NCBI GenBank assembly: GCA_900767885.1
Contig: CAAGAU010000029.1
Span: 1-36,230, forward strand
Length of the DNA stretch: 36,230 nucleotides
Reading direction: 5' to 3'
Origin: Clostridia bacterium
Lineage (GTDB): Bacteria; Bacillota; Clostridia; Christensenellales; Borkfalkiaceae
In this document: positions 15,179-22,729 of the stretch, in pieces
Position numbering within the stretch: position 1 is the stretch's first letter
Layout: each line of letters starts with the position of its first letter
Position numbers and translations under genes: made by a program
The notes under the pieces: model-generated
What the model was told of the DNA's origin: nothing
Seen by the model: the letters and a program-made list of their open reading frames with translations, nothing else
The model's database searches: none

Positions 15179-15277
15179 ACGTCATTCTGAACGCAGTGAA
15201 GAATCCCACCGAAGAACTGACGGGCATATACTTTTCACTTTGGTCGTGGGATATTTCGCTTACGCTCAATATGACGT
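15179..15277. repeat. Type A palindromic repeat, complete copy
   Basis: About 99 bases. The left arm ACGTCATTCTGAACGCAGTG and the right arm, read in reverse complement as ACGTCATATTGAGCGTAAGC, are imperfect inverted repeats that continue through GAATCCCACC / ATATCCCACG. The centre holds GGGCATATACTTTTCACTT. Other complete copies are at 22493-22594 (reverse orientation) and 26451-26550. Confidence 0.85.
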
Positions 15278-15289
15278 GCTTTTTTAATT

Positions 15290-15333
15290 GTCATTGCGCG
15301 GAAGCGAAGCGACGAAGCAATCTCCCGGGAGGG
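15290..15333. repeat. Type C repeat, copy 2
   Basis: GTCATTGCGCGGAAGCGAAG, then CGACGAAGCAATCTCCCGGGAGGG. It is close to the copy at 15121-15165 and lies between two type A elements. Confidence 0.75.
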
Positions 15334-15345
15334 TTTTCCGCACGA

Positions 15346-15397
15346 CGTATACTTTTTACTTCGGTCGTGGGATATTTCGCTAACGTCAATATGACGT
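15346..15397. repeat. Type A repeat, right-arm partial copy
   Basis: Contains CGTATACTTTTTACTTCGGT followed by CGTGGGATATTTCGCTAACGTCAATATGACGT. The left arm is missing and one base run is shortened compared with the complete copies. Confidence 0.7.
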
Positions 15398-15406
15398 AAA
15401 GAAAAT

Positions 15407-15432
15407 GAGCGCGAGATATTTCACTCACGCTC
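15407..15432 (-). terminator. Terminator built from a degenerate type A arm
   Basis: On the minus strand GAGCGTGAG pairs with CTCGCGCTC (9 pairs, one G-U), followed by ATTTTCTTT. It begins 14 bases after the stop codon of the giant gene. Its sequence (GAGATATTTCACTCACGCTCGATAT) is recognisably a drifted type A arm. Confidence 0.65.
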
Positions 15433-15445
15433 GATATAGTACGTA

Positions 15446-18400
15446 TTATTTTACGTTTGCTTTGACCTTATCTTTAAGCGATTGCATTTCTTCGGCAGTC
15501 AAAGCCGTAAGCGTAAGGTCGCTTATTTCACCCTTACAGGTTACGCCCGTTACTTTCAGCAAAGTTACCGTGCCGCCGACGGAAACGAGTTCGCCGTTAT
15601 CGCCGTGATAAATTTTTATATTCGCGTCGCCCATAACGTCGTCTATCGCGCCGAGGCGTATACAAACTCCGAAACTCTTATTTTCGTCAGAATACTCGTA
15701 GCCGCCTATCAGATCGTCTATACCGTAAGCCTTTTTATCGCCCGAGTTTATCGCTTTTTTAATCTCGTCGTTTATCGCGCTTGTAAAATTAACGAGCGAC
15801 AATAATCTTTCCGTAAAATTATCGGTAAAGGACAGAGTGCTTTCGGTTACGTCATAACTGTATTTAATCGACTTATTCCGCTCGGAATCGTATTTATCTT
15901 CCGCCTTGTGCCAACCCGTATGCCAACCGTTGGTACAATCGAACTTATTGCACTTGGAACACCACTTACTGCCCTTGGAGTCTCTCCTCGTGGTTATCGT
16001 ATCGGTCGAACCGTTATAATAGATATACCCCCTGCTGCCGCTATTATCTCTGAAAGCGATTCCTTCAACGCTGCCCCACGTTCTTTCCATCTCCGCGGCG
16101 ATATAGACCACGTTTTTACCGTCAACTTTTTCAACCACGACTTGCACGTCCATACGAACGTTGACCGTTAAATTTATACCGATAACGTTGAGTTTTACGG
16201 GAACGTTGCCGCTTATATGGAAACTCGTGCGCTTGGCGGTTTTTACAAAAGACTTCAACAGAGTCTGGAAACTATCGAGGTTGATATGCGTTTTAGCGGT
16301 ATCGTATTCCTTTAAGTTGCCGACTTCGGTAACGCCGCCGTTTACCGCGACCGTCGCGCTTACGGACATACTCGTTTGCCCGTTGCCGTTTACGGCGGCG
16401 GAAACTTTACCGCCCTTAACGCTGAACTCAAAGTGCAAATCGCCCAGACCGCTTATAATCGCGCCGCCGTTTATCTCAAGGACGAGTTTACCGCCGCTCC
16501 GATATTCCGCAGCCTTTAAAAGCGTGGCAAGATTGACTATATCGCCGAGTTTGATTTTACCCGCAATCGCGTCGGCAAGTTGCGGCACTGTCTGCAAAAG
16601 TTGCGGCAAAGTATTTATAAAGCCTTTCAAAGCCGTTTGCGACACGGAAAGGCGCAATTCCGACTTTTCGACGGTGGTATCGTTATAAGTAACGTAAAGT
16701 TTGCCGTCCGCACCGTCCTTGCCGACGGTATATAAAACGTCTATCGTAAAAGGCTTTTTACCGTTCACCGATATTCCGTCCGTATAGAAACGAACTTTTT
16801 CGGGCGATATTTCGAGTCCTGCGGTAAACGCGCCTATTTTATAAGTAGTACCGTTTACGGTAAACGCACTTTCGCCCACGGAGAAAGTCCAGCCCTTAAC
16901 CCCGTTTTCGCAGACCGATACGAGATTTTTAAGCGCGCCGAAATAATCGTTGAACACTGCGGCAATATCCACGGCGTTACCGTCTTCGTATGTGCAGAAC
17001 GCACGATCGCCGCCGACCGTAACGGTCATAGCCTTTTCAAGGCGGCTGACGGAAACATTCGCCGAAGTGGCGTAATCGGATTTTACCGTGATTGTAACGC
17101 CCAGATCGAACAAGCCTATAATATTGGGGACGCTTGCGGAAATTTCGCCGCCGTTTAATTCGATCGAAGAAAGAATATCGTTTATAATTCCGCTCAGATC
17201 GCCGCTTTGCGCGTCGGAAGACTGCCCCTCGGGGTGCGCCAGGTTCTTTAACTCGGCGATTATTTTTTTCATTTCGTCCACGTCGCATCCGGCGTAAACG
17301 TCGCCGCACTTAACGCGCAGTTTACCGTTTGTATACTCGGCGAAAAGAGATTTTTTTACACCGCCTTCGGGTAAGTTTTCAAGTTCGAATTTATAGGTTT
17401 GATTTATAAAATCGAGTTCGGCGTAAAGATTGCTTTCCTCGTCCAACTTAACCGTAAGTTTAGTAGTATAATCTTCGGGGATAGCGATATCCGCGCTATC
17501 GGCGGTTTTTGCGGTTAAATCCGCGCTTACGGACAGTTCGCCCGCCGTAACGCCTTTAACCCTTAATTCGACTCCGTTTCCGGTTACGCCTATTTCGGCA
17601 TTCACGCCGCTGCCGAGTTTGAACGCCGACAAGTCCGCGCTTATACTCAGACCGTTTTCGTCGCAATTAAACGACTTGATTATTTCGCCGTAATTTATAC
17701 TCGCATAATCGGTTTTGCGCAATTGGTCTATAAACGAAAGGATTTTTTGAACGAGCGCGATATTCTCAAACCCGGATAAATCCTGCTTTTTTCCGACCGC
17801 AAACGCGAACGAATAACCGTTTATATTACAATAAATTTTATCGTTCGCCGCTATTATTTCGGCGTTTATAAGGTTCGTGCCGTTTACCTTTGCACGAACG
17901 GCCGCTTTAATATCCGCGCCGCCGTCTTTACGTCCGATTAAAATATTACCGTTTAATTCGGCTATCGTATCGCCGTAAGTTATCTGCGCGCCGCTTAAAG
18001 ATATTTCGTAAGCCTTGGCGGAATAAAATTTATCCGCCACATCCGCAATTTTCCCGATAAACGCGGCAGGATCGCAGGCGTTTTCTTTGTTCGGCGCGGT
18101 TACCGCCGAGGTTTTATCTGAATTAAGTTCTATTGCGGTATCGCCGACTTCGACCGAAACGCCGCCAATCGCGTTATCGGCAGTTTTTACGGTGATATTC
18201 GCGCGCTTTTCGCCCACGTCGAAACCGAACGAAACTATATAACCGTTCTGAGTTTTTTCGCAGGTCGCGCCCGACAAAACGCCGTTTATTACGGACTTAA
18301 TATCAACGCCGCCGAAAGCCGAACCCAAAGACGGAACGATTTTACTTAATACCGTCTGTAACTTTTGCGCAAGGCTCTTTGCTCCGTCGAAAGTTACTTT

Positions 18401-20653
18401 AAGGTTTATTTTGCCGTAACTTACATAAGCGGCGGTTTTTTCTATTTCGACGTTAAGATCCGCGCCGAAAAGTTTCGGCACGCTCAAAGCGGCGGTTTTT
18501 TCGCTTAAGTTCGCTTTGACAAATCCGTTTAAGGTTACGCCTTTAACTTTCGCGCTTAACCTAAAGCCGATTTCTCCTCTTAAAGTATTTATAGCCGCGC
18601 GGAGCAAATCTTCGGCGCAATCGTTCAGCGGCGACTGGGCGTAATCGTCCAGATCGGCGGGAACGTCGGTTACCGCGTCGGTCTTATTTATTTTAAGCGC
18701 GCCTTTTATATCCGCGTTTACATCGACAAGTTTTAACTTTCCGTTTTCGTCGGCAAATACCGCCGCCAGGCTTACACCGTTAAAGTCGGCGTTTACGCTG
18801 ACTTTGCCGTTTGCCGTACTCGTCTGTATTTTACCGAGAACGCCTATTATATCGGTCAGCGAAAGTTGCGGCAACGCGCCGCTTTTATTCAGTTCTTCTT
18901 TTATAACGGCGATAAGGGGCGCGGAATCTATTTTAGACTTGTTTTCGCCCGCCTTTAAGTAAACCACGCCGTCTTTAATCGTGGCGACATAATCGCCGAA
19001 AGTCGCGTTAATCGCCTTATCTATAGGGTCTACGGTTAAATTTATTTTTTTATCGCCTATTTCGGCTTCAAACGCGCTCTTTTCGTTTAAAAGACTTAAC
19101 AAAAGTTCTTTTGCGTCGGGCGCGTCGCTCGTATCTTCGGTTTTTACCTCTTTATCGCCTATTTCGAGTTTTACGCCAACCTCGCCTATATTCGCCGTAA
19201 TGCGCGAAAGGGTGTATCCGTCGTCAGTAATTTTGCCTTCGAGCGCGGCGGTTATTTTTATTTTGCCCAAGTCGAGCGGCAAAGTAACCTTGCAATCTTC
19301 GCCCAAAACGGTTATTTCCGCGCCGCCGAGCAAACTTTGCACGTCGAACTTAACGCCGTCGAAACTTCCGCCCGACAATTTGCCCAAAAGCGAAATTATA
19401 TCGTCGTCTACGGCAAGCGAAGCCTTAAAATCGCCGTAAAAAAGCCCGAGTTTACCGCCCGAATAAGTTAATGCGACGTTGCCCGTTTGAACGTTTACAA
19501 CGGTTGCGGAAAGATTTTCGAGGTTTATAGCCGCGGTTATATAGGCTTTTACGGGGTCGCCGTCGCCCTGCGAAATGTACGCGCACGCGTTGAGTTTTTT
19601 ACCGCCGAGATAGGGAGCGAACATCCCCGTCAGCGCGTCCATAGCGGTAGGCTCGAGTTTTTCCTCGTTATCGCTCGTATTTTCGCCGCCGTTCGAGCCG
19701 CCGTCATCGATCCGATCGTCGTCCGCAACGAAGTGGGGCGAGAAAATTTCGTACCCGGGCAAGTCTTTTACAGACGGATACGCGCCGAAATCCGAAAAAA
19801 CCTCCTCCATGGATTCCGTACAGTCGGCGGTCATTCCCATAGAAGTCGCCTCGTACGCGCAATCGGTTTTAAGCGTTTTCACCTGCCAGAGTTCATCCAT
19901 GGTAATCATGAGTTTTACTCTGCCGAAAACGGGCGGAACGTCCGAACCGGCGTTCGTCATCATTTCGCGTTTTATGTAATAAGTCGATTTTTCGCAATCG
20001 AGCGTATAAGTAAAGGTATAAAGTCCGCTTGCCTTATCAAACTCGTAACCGCAATCGATAACCGTTTCGTCGTTGATTACGTACGAGGTAAGTCCGCTTG
20101 CATCGGTACCGTAACGCTTTAAAAACGAATTTTTATCGAGAGTATTTACCGAATCTTTCCATGTTACGTCGGTAAGCGAATTTACCTTTTGCGCCTCACG
20201 GTACAAATAGTTGTTTTTATAAACGAAGCGTTGCTCGCCTACGCTGACCACGCTCGATTTGCTTATCGACTTTTTATACACCGCTTTCGCGCTTACTTCT
20301 CGTTCGGCGTAAATACTTTGCGGAATTGTTAAAAACAAAGCCTTGGCGTTAGTTACGCCGTTCGCAACCGACCTGAAACTGCCGGCGCGCTTCAACTCGT
20401 CGTCGGCAACCTTGGCGTTTTTAATCAGATTTTCTTTTCCGTCGAGATAGTCCGCAACCGTACCCTCGGGACGAGGGTCGATTTCGGTTATCTGCTCGGG
20501 AAGCGGAAGATCTCCGCCCGAGCCTCCTGCGTTACCGAGAATTTTATACGCGCCGACCGACGTCCCCGCTAAAACAAGCGTCGTGGCGGCTGTCAGCATT
20601 ATTTTCTTTTTAGTCCAGTGAGTAAAAAAACTCGCTATATTTTTTAAAATCAT
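15446..20653 (-). CDS. Giant exported repeat protein, unknown function
   Basis: 1735 residues. Residues 1-17 are basic and polar, and 18-40 form a signal or anchor helix (IMLTAATTLVLAGTSVGAYKI). No sortase motif or C-terminal membrane helix is seen. After about residue 330 the protein is a long series of diverged units. Each has a stretch of beta-strands with alternating hydrophobic residues (KVSVNADFNGVSLAAVFA, LSISADLSAFKLGSGVNAEI, KVSAAVNGNG) plus a short leucine-rich helical segment (LLSLLNEKSAF, VLGKIQTS, ILSFIDQLRK). A Cys/His cluster, CSKCNKFDCTNGWHTGWH, occurs near residues 1560-1585 and may bind zinc. The alternation resembles lipoprotein LolA/LppX-like or lipid-groove folds, but that is only a structural guess. 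The family is not recognised. Confidence 0.8.
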   Translation of the reverse strand: MILKNIASFFTHWTKKKIMLTAATTLVLAGTSVGAYKILGNAGGSGGDLPLPEQITEIDPRPEGTVADYLDGKENLIKNAKVADDELKRAGSFRSVANGVTNAKALFLTIPQSIYAEREVSAKAVYKKSISKSSVVSVGEQRFVYKNNYLYREAQKVNSLTDVTWKDSVNTLDKNSFLKRYGTDASGLTSYVINDETVIDCGYEFDKASGLYTFTYTLDCEKSTYYIKREMMTNAGSDVPPVFGRVKLMITMDELWQVKTLKTDCAYEATSMGMTADCTESMEEVFSDFGAYPSVKDLPGYEIFSPHFVADDDRIDDGGSNGGENTSDNEEKLEPTAMDALTGMFAPYLGGKKLNACAYISQGDGDPVKAYITAAINLENLSATVVNVQTGNVALTYSGGKLGLFYGDFKASLAVDDDIISLLGKLSGGSFDGVKFDVQSLLGGAEITVLGEDCKVTLPLDLGKIKITAALEGKITDDGYTLSRITANIGEVGVKLEIGDKEVKTEDTSDAPDAKELLLSLLNEKSAFEAEIGDKKINLTVDPIDKAINATFGDYVATIKDGVVYLKAGENKSKIDSAPLIAVIKEELNKSGALPQLSLTDIIGVLGKIQTSTANGKVSVNADFNGVSLAAVFADENGKLKLVDVNADIKGALKINKTDAVTDVPADLDDYAQSPLNDCAEDLLRAAINTLRGEIGFRLSAKVKGVTLNGFVKANLSEKTAALSVPKLFGADLNVEIEKTAAYVSYGKINLKVTFDGAKSLAQKLQTVLSKIVPSLGSAFGGVDIKSVINGVLSGATCEKTQNGYIVSFGFDVGEKRANITVKTADNAIGGVSVEVGDTAIELNSDKTSAVTAPNKENACDPAAFIGKIADVADKFYSAKAYEISLSGAQITYGDTIAELNGNILIGRKDGGADIKAAVRAKVNGTNLINAEIIAANDKIYCNINGYSFAFAVGKKQDLSGFENIALVQKILSFIDQLRKTDYASINYGEIIKSFNCDENGLSISADLSAFKLGSGVNAEIGVTGNGVELRVKGVTAGELSVSADLTAKTADSADIAIPEDYTTKLTVKLDEESNLYAELDFINQTYKFELENLPEGGVKKSLFAEYTNGKLRVKCGDVYAGCDVDEMKKIIAELKNLAHPEGQSSDAQSGDLSGIINDILSSIELNGGEISASVPNIIGLFDLGVTITVKSDYATSANVSVSRLEKAMTVTVGGDRAFCTYEDGNAVDIAAVFNDYFGALKNLVSVCENGVKGWTFSVGESAFTVNGTTYKIGAFTAGLEISPEKVRFYTDGISVNGKKPFTIDVLYTVGKDGADGKLYVTYNDTTVEKSELRLSVSQTALKGFINTLPQLLQTVPQLADAIAGKIKLGDIVNLATLLKAAEYRSGGKLVLEINGGAIISGLGDLHFEFSVKGGKVSAAVNGNGQTSMSVSATVAVNGGVTEVGNLKEYDTAKTHINLDSFQTLLKSFVKTAKRTSFHISGNVPVKLNVIGINLTVNVRMDVQVVVEKVDGKNVVYIAAEMERTWGSVEGIAFRDNSGSRGYIYYNGSTDTITTRRDSKGSKWCSKCNKFDCTNGWHTGWHKAEDKYDSERNKSIKYSYDVTESTLSFTDNFTERLLSLVNFTSAINDEIKKAINSGDKKAYGIDDLIGGYEYSDENKSFGVCIRLGAIDDVMGDANIKIYHGDNGELVSVGGTVTLLKVTGVTCKGEISDLTLTALTAEEMQSLKDKVKANVK

Positions 20654-20729
20654 ATTTTCATCCGTATTTACGTTTTTATCGGTACGATCAGACGGTTGCC
20701 GACCGCGGCCGCACCGATTTTACGATTAC

Positions 20730-20758
20730 ATTCTACGACTTTCACAATTTTTTGACAA
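20730..20758 (-). promoter_or_regulatory. Possible promoter of giant gene
   Basis: On the minus strand TTGTCA (20753-20758), a 17-base spacer and TAGAAT (20730-20735). It is a moderate match with a leader of about 70 bases. Confidence 0.4.
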
Positions 20759-20989
20759 GCATTATAATATGTAGAGTTTTAAACTCCTTCTATAAAGTTT
20801 TACGAACCCTTATCCCCATTTTTTCGACCACTCTACTATCTTGAGAGTGTTAGAAAATGCTTGTCTACCGCCAGTGGAAAACGAGAAACGCACTGCCTTT
20901 ACTTACGACGTGCGGCTGCTTGCACGCGCGAAACAAAAATACTCGTCGAAAACTCATTCAAAACGCTTTATTTAAAATTTAAAATGTGC

Positions 20990-20995
20990 TAATAT
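20990..20995 (+). promoter_or_regulatory. Extended -10 promoter of yitT gene
   Basis: TGC-TAATAT is an extended -10 element preceded by AT-rich sequence without a good -35 box. The leader is about 15 bases with a GAGG ribosome site before the ATG at 21017. Confidence 0.5.
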
Positions 20996-21016
20996 ATTCT
21001 TCCGTGAGGTATTACT

Positions 21017-22024
21017 ATGGAGAATAACGATTCTGCGGTCGTCGCCGATACCGCCGACGACAACGGATACGGAATAAAAAAAGATTGTTTTATAAAACCC
21101 GAAAACAAAAAACGCAAGTTTTTAAAGGACGCGGCTTTTGTTTTTTTATCGTCGCTTACCTACGTTGTGGGTTTTCACTACTTTGTTTCCACCTGTAACT
21201 TTGCGCCCGGCGGCGTGGGCGGCGTAGTCGCGATAATCAAATATCTGATGGGCGCGACGGAAAAGACTTCCGCGTTCGATTACAGTTCGCTCTTCTTTCT
21301 CATAGTCAACGTACCGCTGCTTATACCGGCATGGAGAATTCTGAGTAAAGATTTCACCATAAAAACGGGTTGCACAGCCGTACTCATGACCGGAATGATG
21401 CTCTTACTGGACAACCTTATCGACCCCGAATATAAATTCAGCATAACCGGCGTAGCCAATGTTACCGACACCGGCACAAGGCTGCTGTCGGCCGTGATAG
21501 GCGGCGCGTTTACGGGTTTTTCGCTCGCGCTCTCGCTTAAAGCAAATTCGTCTACAGGCGGCGCAGATATAGTCGGCGCACTTATACAGAAAAAAAATCC
21601 GCACAAAAGCATAGCCTCTATGATATTTGCGGTAAACTGCGTAATTATGGCAATTTCGTTCTTCGTTTACGGCGAAGACGTTATCCCCGTGTTTTTATCG
21701 TTGATTTTCCTGTTCTCGACGACTTACGTCTGCGACAGAATGATGCAAGGCTCTAAATCCGCGCTTAAATTCGAGGTTATAACCGAACACGCCGATGAAA
21801 TTTCAAAGGAAATTATTTTGCAGTTGGGGCACGGCGTTACCATCACCCCCGCCGAAGGAATGTTCGAACACAGAAAAAAACAGTTGCTTATTTGCGTAAT
21901 CAACCCGAGGCAAACCGCAAAATTCACGTCGATAATATCCAAATATCCCGGGACTTTCGCCTACGTCGGTTCGGTAAACGAAATAATAGGTAAGTTTAAC
22001 AAAAGCGAGAAAAAAGACCGCTAA
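21017..22024 (+). CDS. YitT family membrane protein (DUF161 + DUF2179)
   Basis: 335 residues. A polar N-terminal tail of about 35 residues is followed by five or six transmembrane segments up to about residue 240. FAPGGVGGVVAIIKYL and SLKANSSTGGADIVGALIQKK are the two glycine-rich repeats of the YitT membrane domain. The last 85 residues (VITEHADEISKEIILQLGHGVTI, AEGMF, LLICVINPRQ, YVGSVNEIIG) form the cytoplasmic DUF2179 domain typical of the C terminus. Transport substrate is unknown for most members. The ribosome site is GAGG. It is a single-gene unit followed by a tRNA gene in the same direction, with no clear terminator between. Confidence 0.93.
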   Translation: MENNDSAVVADTADDNGYGIKKDCFIKPENKKRKFLKDAAFVFLSSLTYVVGFHYFVSTCNFAPGGVGGVVAIIKYLMGATEKTSAFDYSSLFFLIVNVPLLIPAWRILSKDFTIKTGCTAVLMTGMMLLLDNLIDPEYKFSITGVANVTDTGTRLLSAVIGGAFTGFSLALSLKANSSTGGADIVGALIQKKNPHKSIASMIFAVNCVIMAISFFVYGEDVIPVFLSLIFLFSTTYVCDRMMQGSKSALKFEVITEHADEISKEIILQLGHGVTITPAEGMFEHRKKQLLICVINPRQTAKFTSIISKYPGTFAYVGSVNEIIGKFNKSEKKDR

Positions 22025-22116
22025 TTTTAAAAATAAGTGCAAAAACGCTTGTAAAATTACGACAAATATAGTAAAATATAAAAGTAGGGTCGCGTATCTT
22101 ACGCAACCCGAAATAT

Positions 22117-22190
22117 GCGGGCATAGTTTAGTGGTAAAATAGGAGCTTCCCAAGCTTCGGTTGCGAGTCCGATTCTCGTTGCCCGCTCCA
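22117..22190 (+). tRNA. tRNA-Gly (anticodon CCC)
   Basis: 74 bases including encoded CCA. The acceptor GCGGGCA pairs perfectly with TGCCCGC. The anticodon stem GGAGC/GCTTC holds the loop TTCCCAA, so the anticodon is CCC, reading GGG. The D arm has the usual GG. The T arm is GCGAG/CTCGT with loop TCCGATT: position 55, normally U (pseudouridine), is C. The last 14 bases are also the left arm of the 32-bp palindrome at 22177-22245. Confidence 0.95.
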
Positions 22191-22245
22191 ATGCAAAAGG
22201 CGGTAGGTTGAACACCTACCGCCTTTTGCATTGGAGCGGGCAACG
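22177..22245. repeat. 32-bp perfect palindrome starting inside the tRNA
   Basis: The left arm 22177-22208 and right arm 22214-22245 are exact complements around TGAAC. The left arm includes the tRNA 3' acceptor strand, T and CCA. The inner part (ATGCAAAAGGCGGTAGGT) could act as a tRNA terminator stem, with T7 at 22257-22263 some distance beyond. Confidence 0.9.
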
Positions 22246-22430
22246 GAACGGACGGATTTTTTTGCTTTCGCAAAAAAATCGTCCGCATTTCCGCTTTTGC
22301 GGAAATCTTGCCGAGGGACTCCCGCTTGCGGGAAACGGCAAATTCTCGTTGCCCGCCCCGCCTAAAGTTCGAACGGGTAAAAATCGTCCGCATTTCCGCT
22401 CTTGCGGAATTCTTGTCATTATATTATAAG
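22246..22430. repeat. Hairpin-rich region with second partial tRNA 3' end
   Basis: ATTCTCGTTGCCCGC, part of the tRNA T arm and acceptor, recurs at 22342-22356. On either side lie direct repeats of AAAAATCGTCCGCATTTCCG (from 22274 and from 22379), each followed by a CCGC..GCGG hairpin. Further small hairpins are TTGC-TTTC-GCAA and TCCCGCTTGCGGGA. No integrase or other mobile gene is present. Confidence 0.65.
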
Positions 22431-22449
22431 ACCGACGCATTTTGATTTT

Positions 22450-22481
22450 ACGTCATATTGAGCGCAAGCGAAATATCCCAC
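22450..22481. repeat. Type A repeat, single arm
   Basis: ACGTCATATTGAGCGCAAGC followed by GAAATATCCCAC. It lies immediately before the complete copy at 22493-22594, which starts with the same arm. Confidence 0.75.
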
Positions 22482-22492
22482 AGGTTTTCTTT

Positions 22493-22594
22493 ACGTCATA
22501 TTGAGCGTAAGCGAAATATCCCACGACTTGAGCGAAAAGAATATATGCCCGTCAGTTCTTCGGTGGGATTCTTCACTGTCGTTCAGAATGACGT
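22493..22594. repeat. Type A palindromic repeat, complete copy (reverse)
   Basis: Starts ACGTCATATTGAGCGTAAGC and ends GTGGGATTCTTCACTGTCGT-TCAGAATGACGT. It is the reverse orientation of the copies at 15179-15277 and 26451-26550. Confidence 0.85.
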
Positions 22595-22601
22595 GTAGTT
22601 T

Positions 22602-22649
22602 CACTTCCTCCTTCGGGCGAAGTGTCGGCAACGCCGACGATAGGGGATA
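22602..22649. repeat. Type B repeat, half copy
   Basis: CACTTCCTCCTTCGG, then GAAGTG, CGGCAACGCCG and CGATAGGGGATA. This is the right half of the element at 5136-5274, here joined directly to a type A copy. Confidence 0.7.
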
Positions 22650-22656
22650 AAAAGTC

Positions 22657-22687
22657 CGTCATATTGAGAGCAAGCGAAATATCCCAC
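22657..22687. repeat. Type A repeat, single arm downstream of cls
   Basis: CGTCATATTGAGAGCAAGCG then AAATATCCCAC. The 22431-22729 stretch is entirely repeat sequence plus about 40 AT-rich bases before the cls stop codon. Confidence 0.7.
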
Positions 22688-22729
22688 CCCTAAAGTGATA
22701 AAGTAAAATTTATACGTCTTTAACAGCCT

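Larger units (their letters stand above)
20654..21016. other. Divergent intergenic region
   Basis: 363 bases between the giant gene and the YitT gene. It holds a possible promoter for each and two short inverted repeats, CACTCT..AGAGTG (20831-20849 region) and CGTGC..GCACG (about 20909-20928). No ORF with a ribosome site or known RNA is seen. Confidence 0.5.

Noticed and set aside
15121..15440. CRISPR array suspected from closely spaced similar repeats
   Set aside because: The repeat units differ in length, orientation and spacing, are palindromic elements of two families and have no uniform spacers or cas genes nearby.
21803..22393. A 196-codon minus-strand open frame crossing the tRNA gene
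   Set aside because: It covers the tRNA, the palindrome and the end of yitT on the opposite strand. No ribosome site and no protein-like features.
22117..22430. Integrated mobile element at the tRNA gene
   Set aside because: Duplicated tRNA-end sequence is present, but no integrase, excisionase or cargo gene lies between the copies; kept only as a possible scar.
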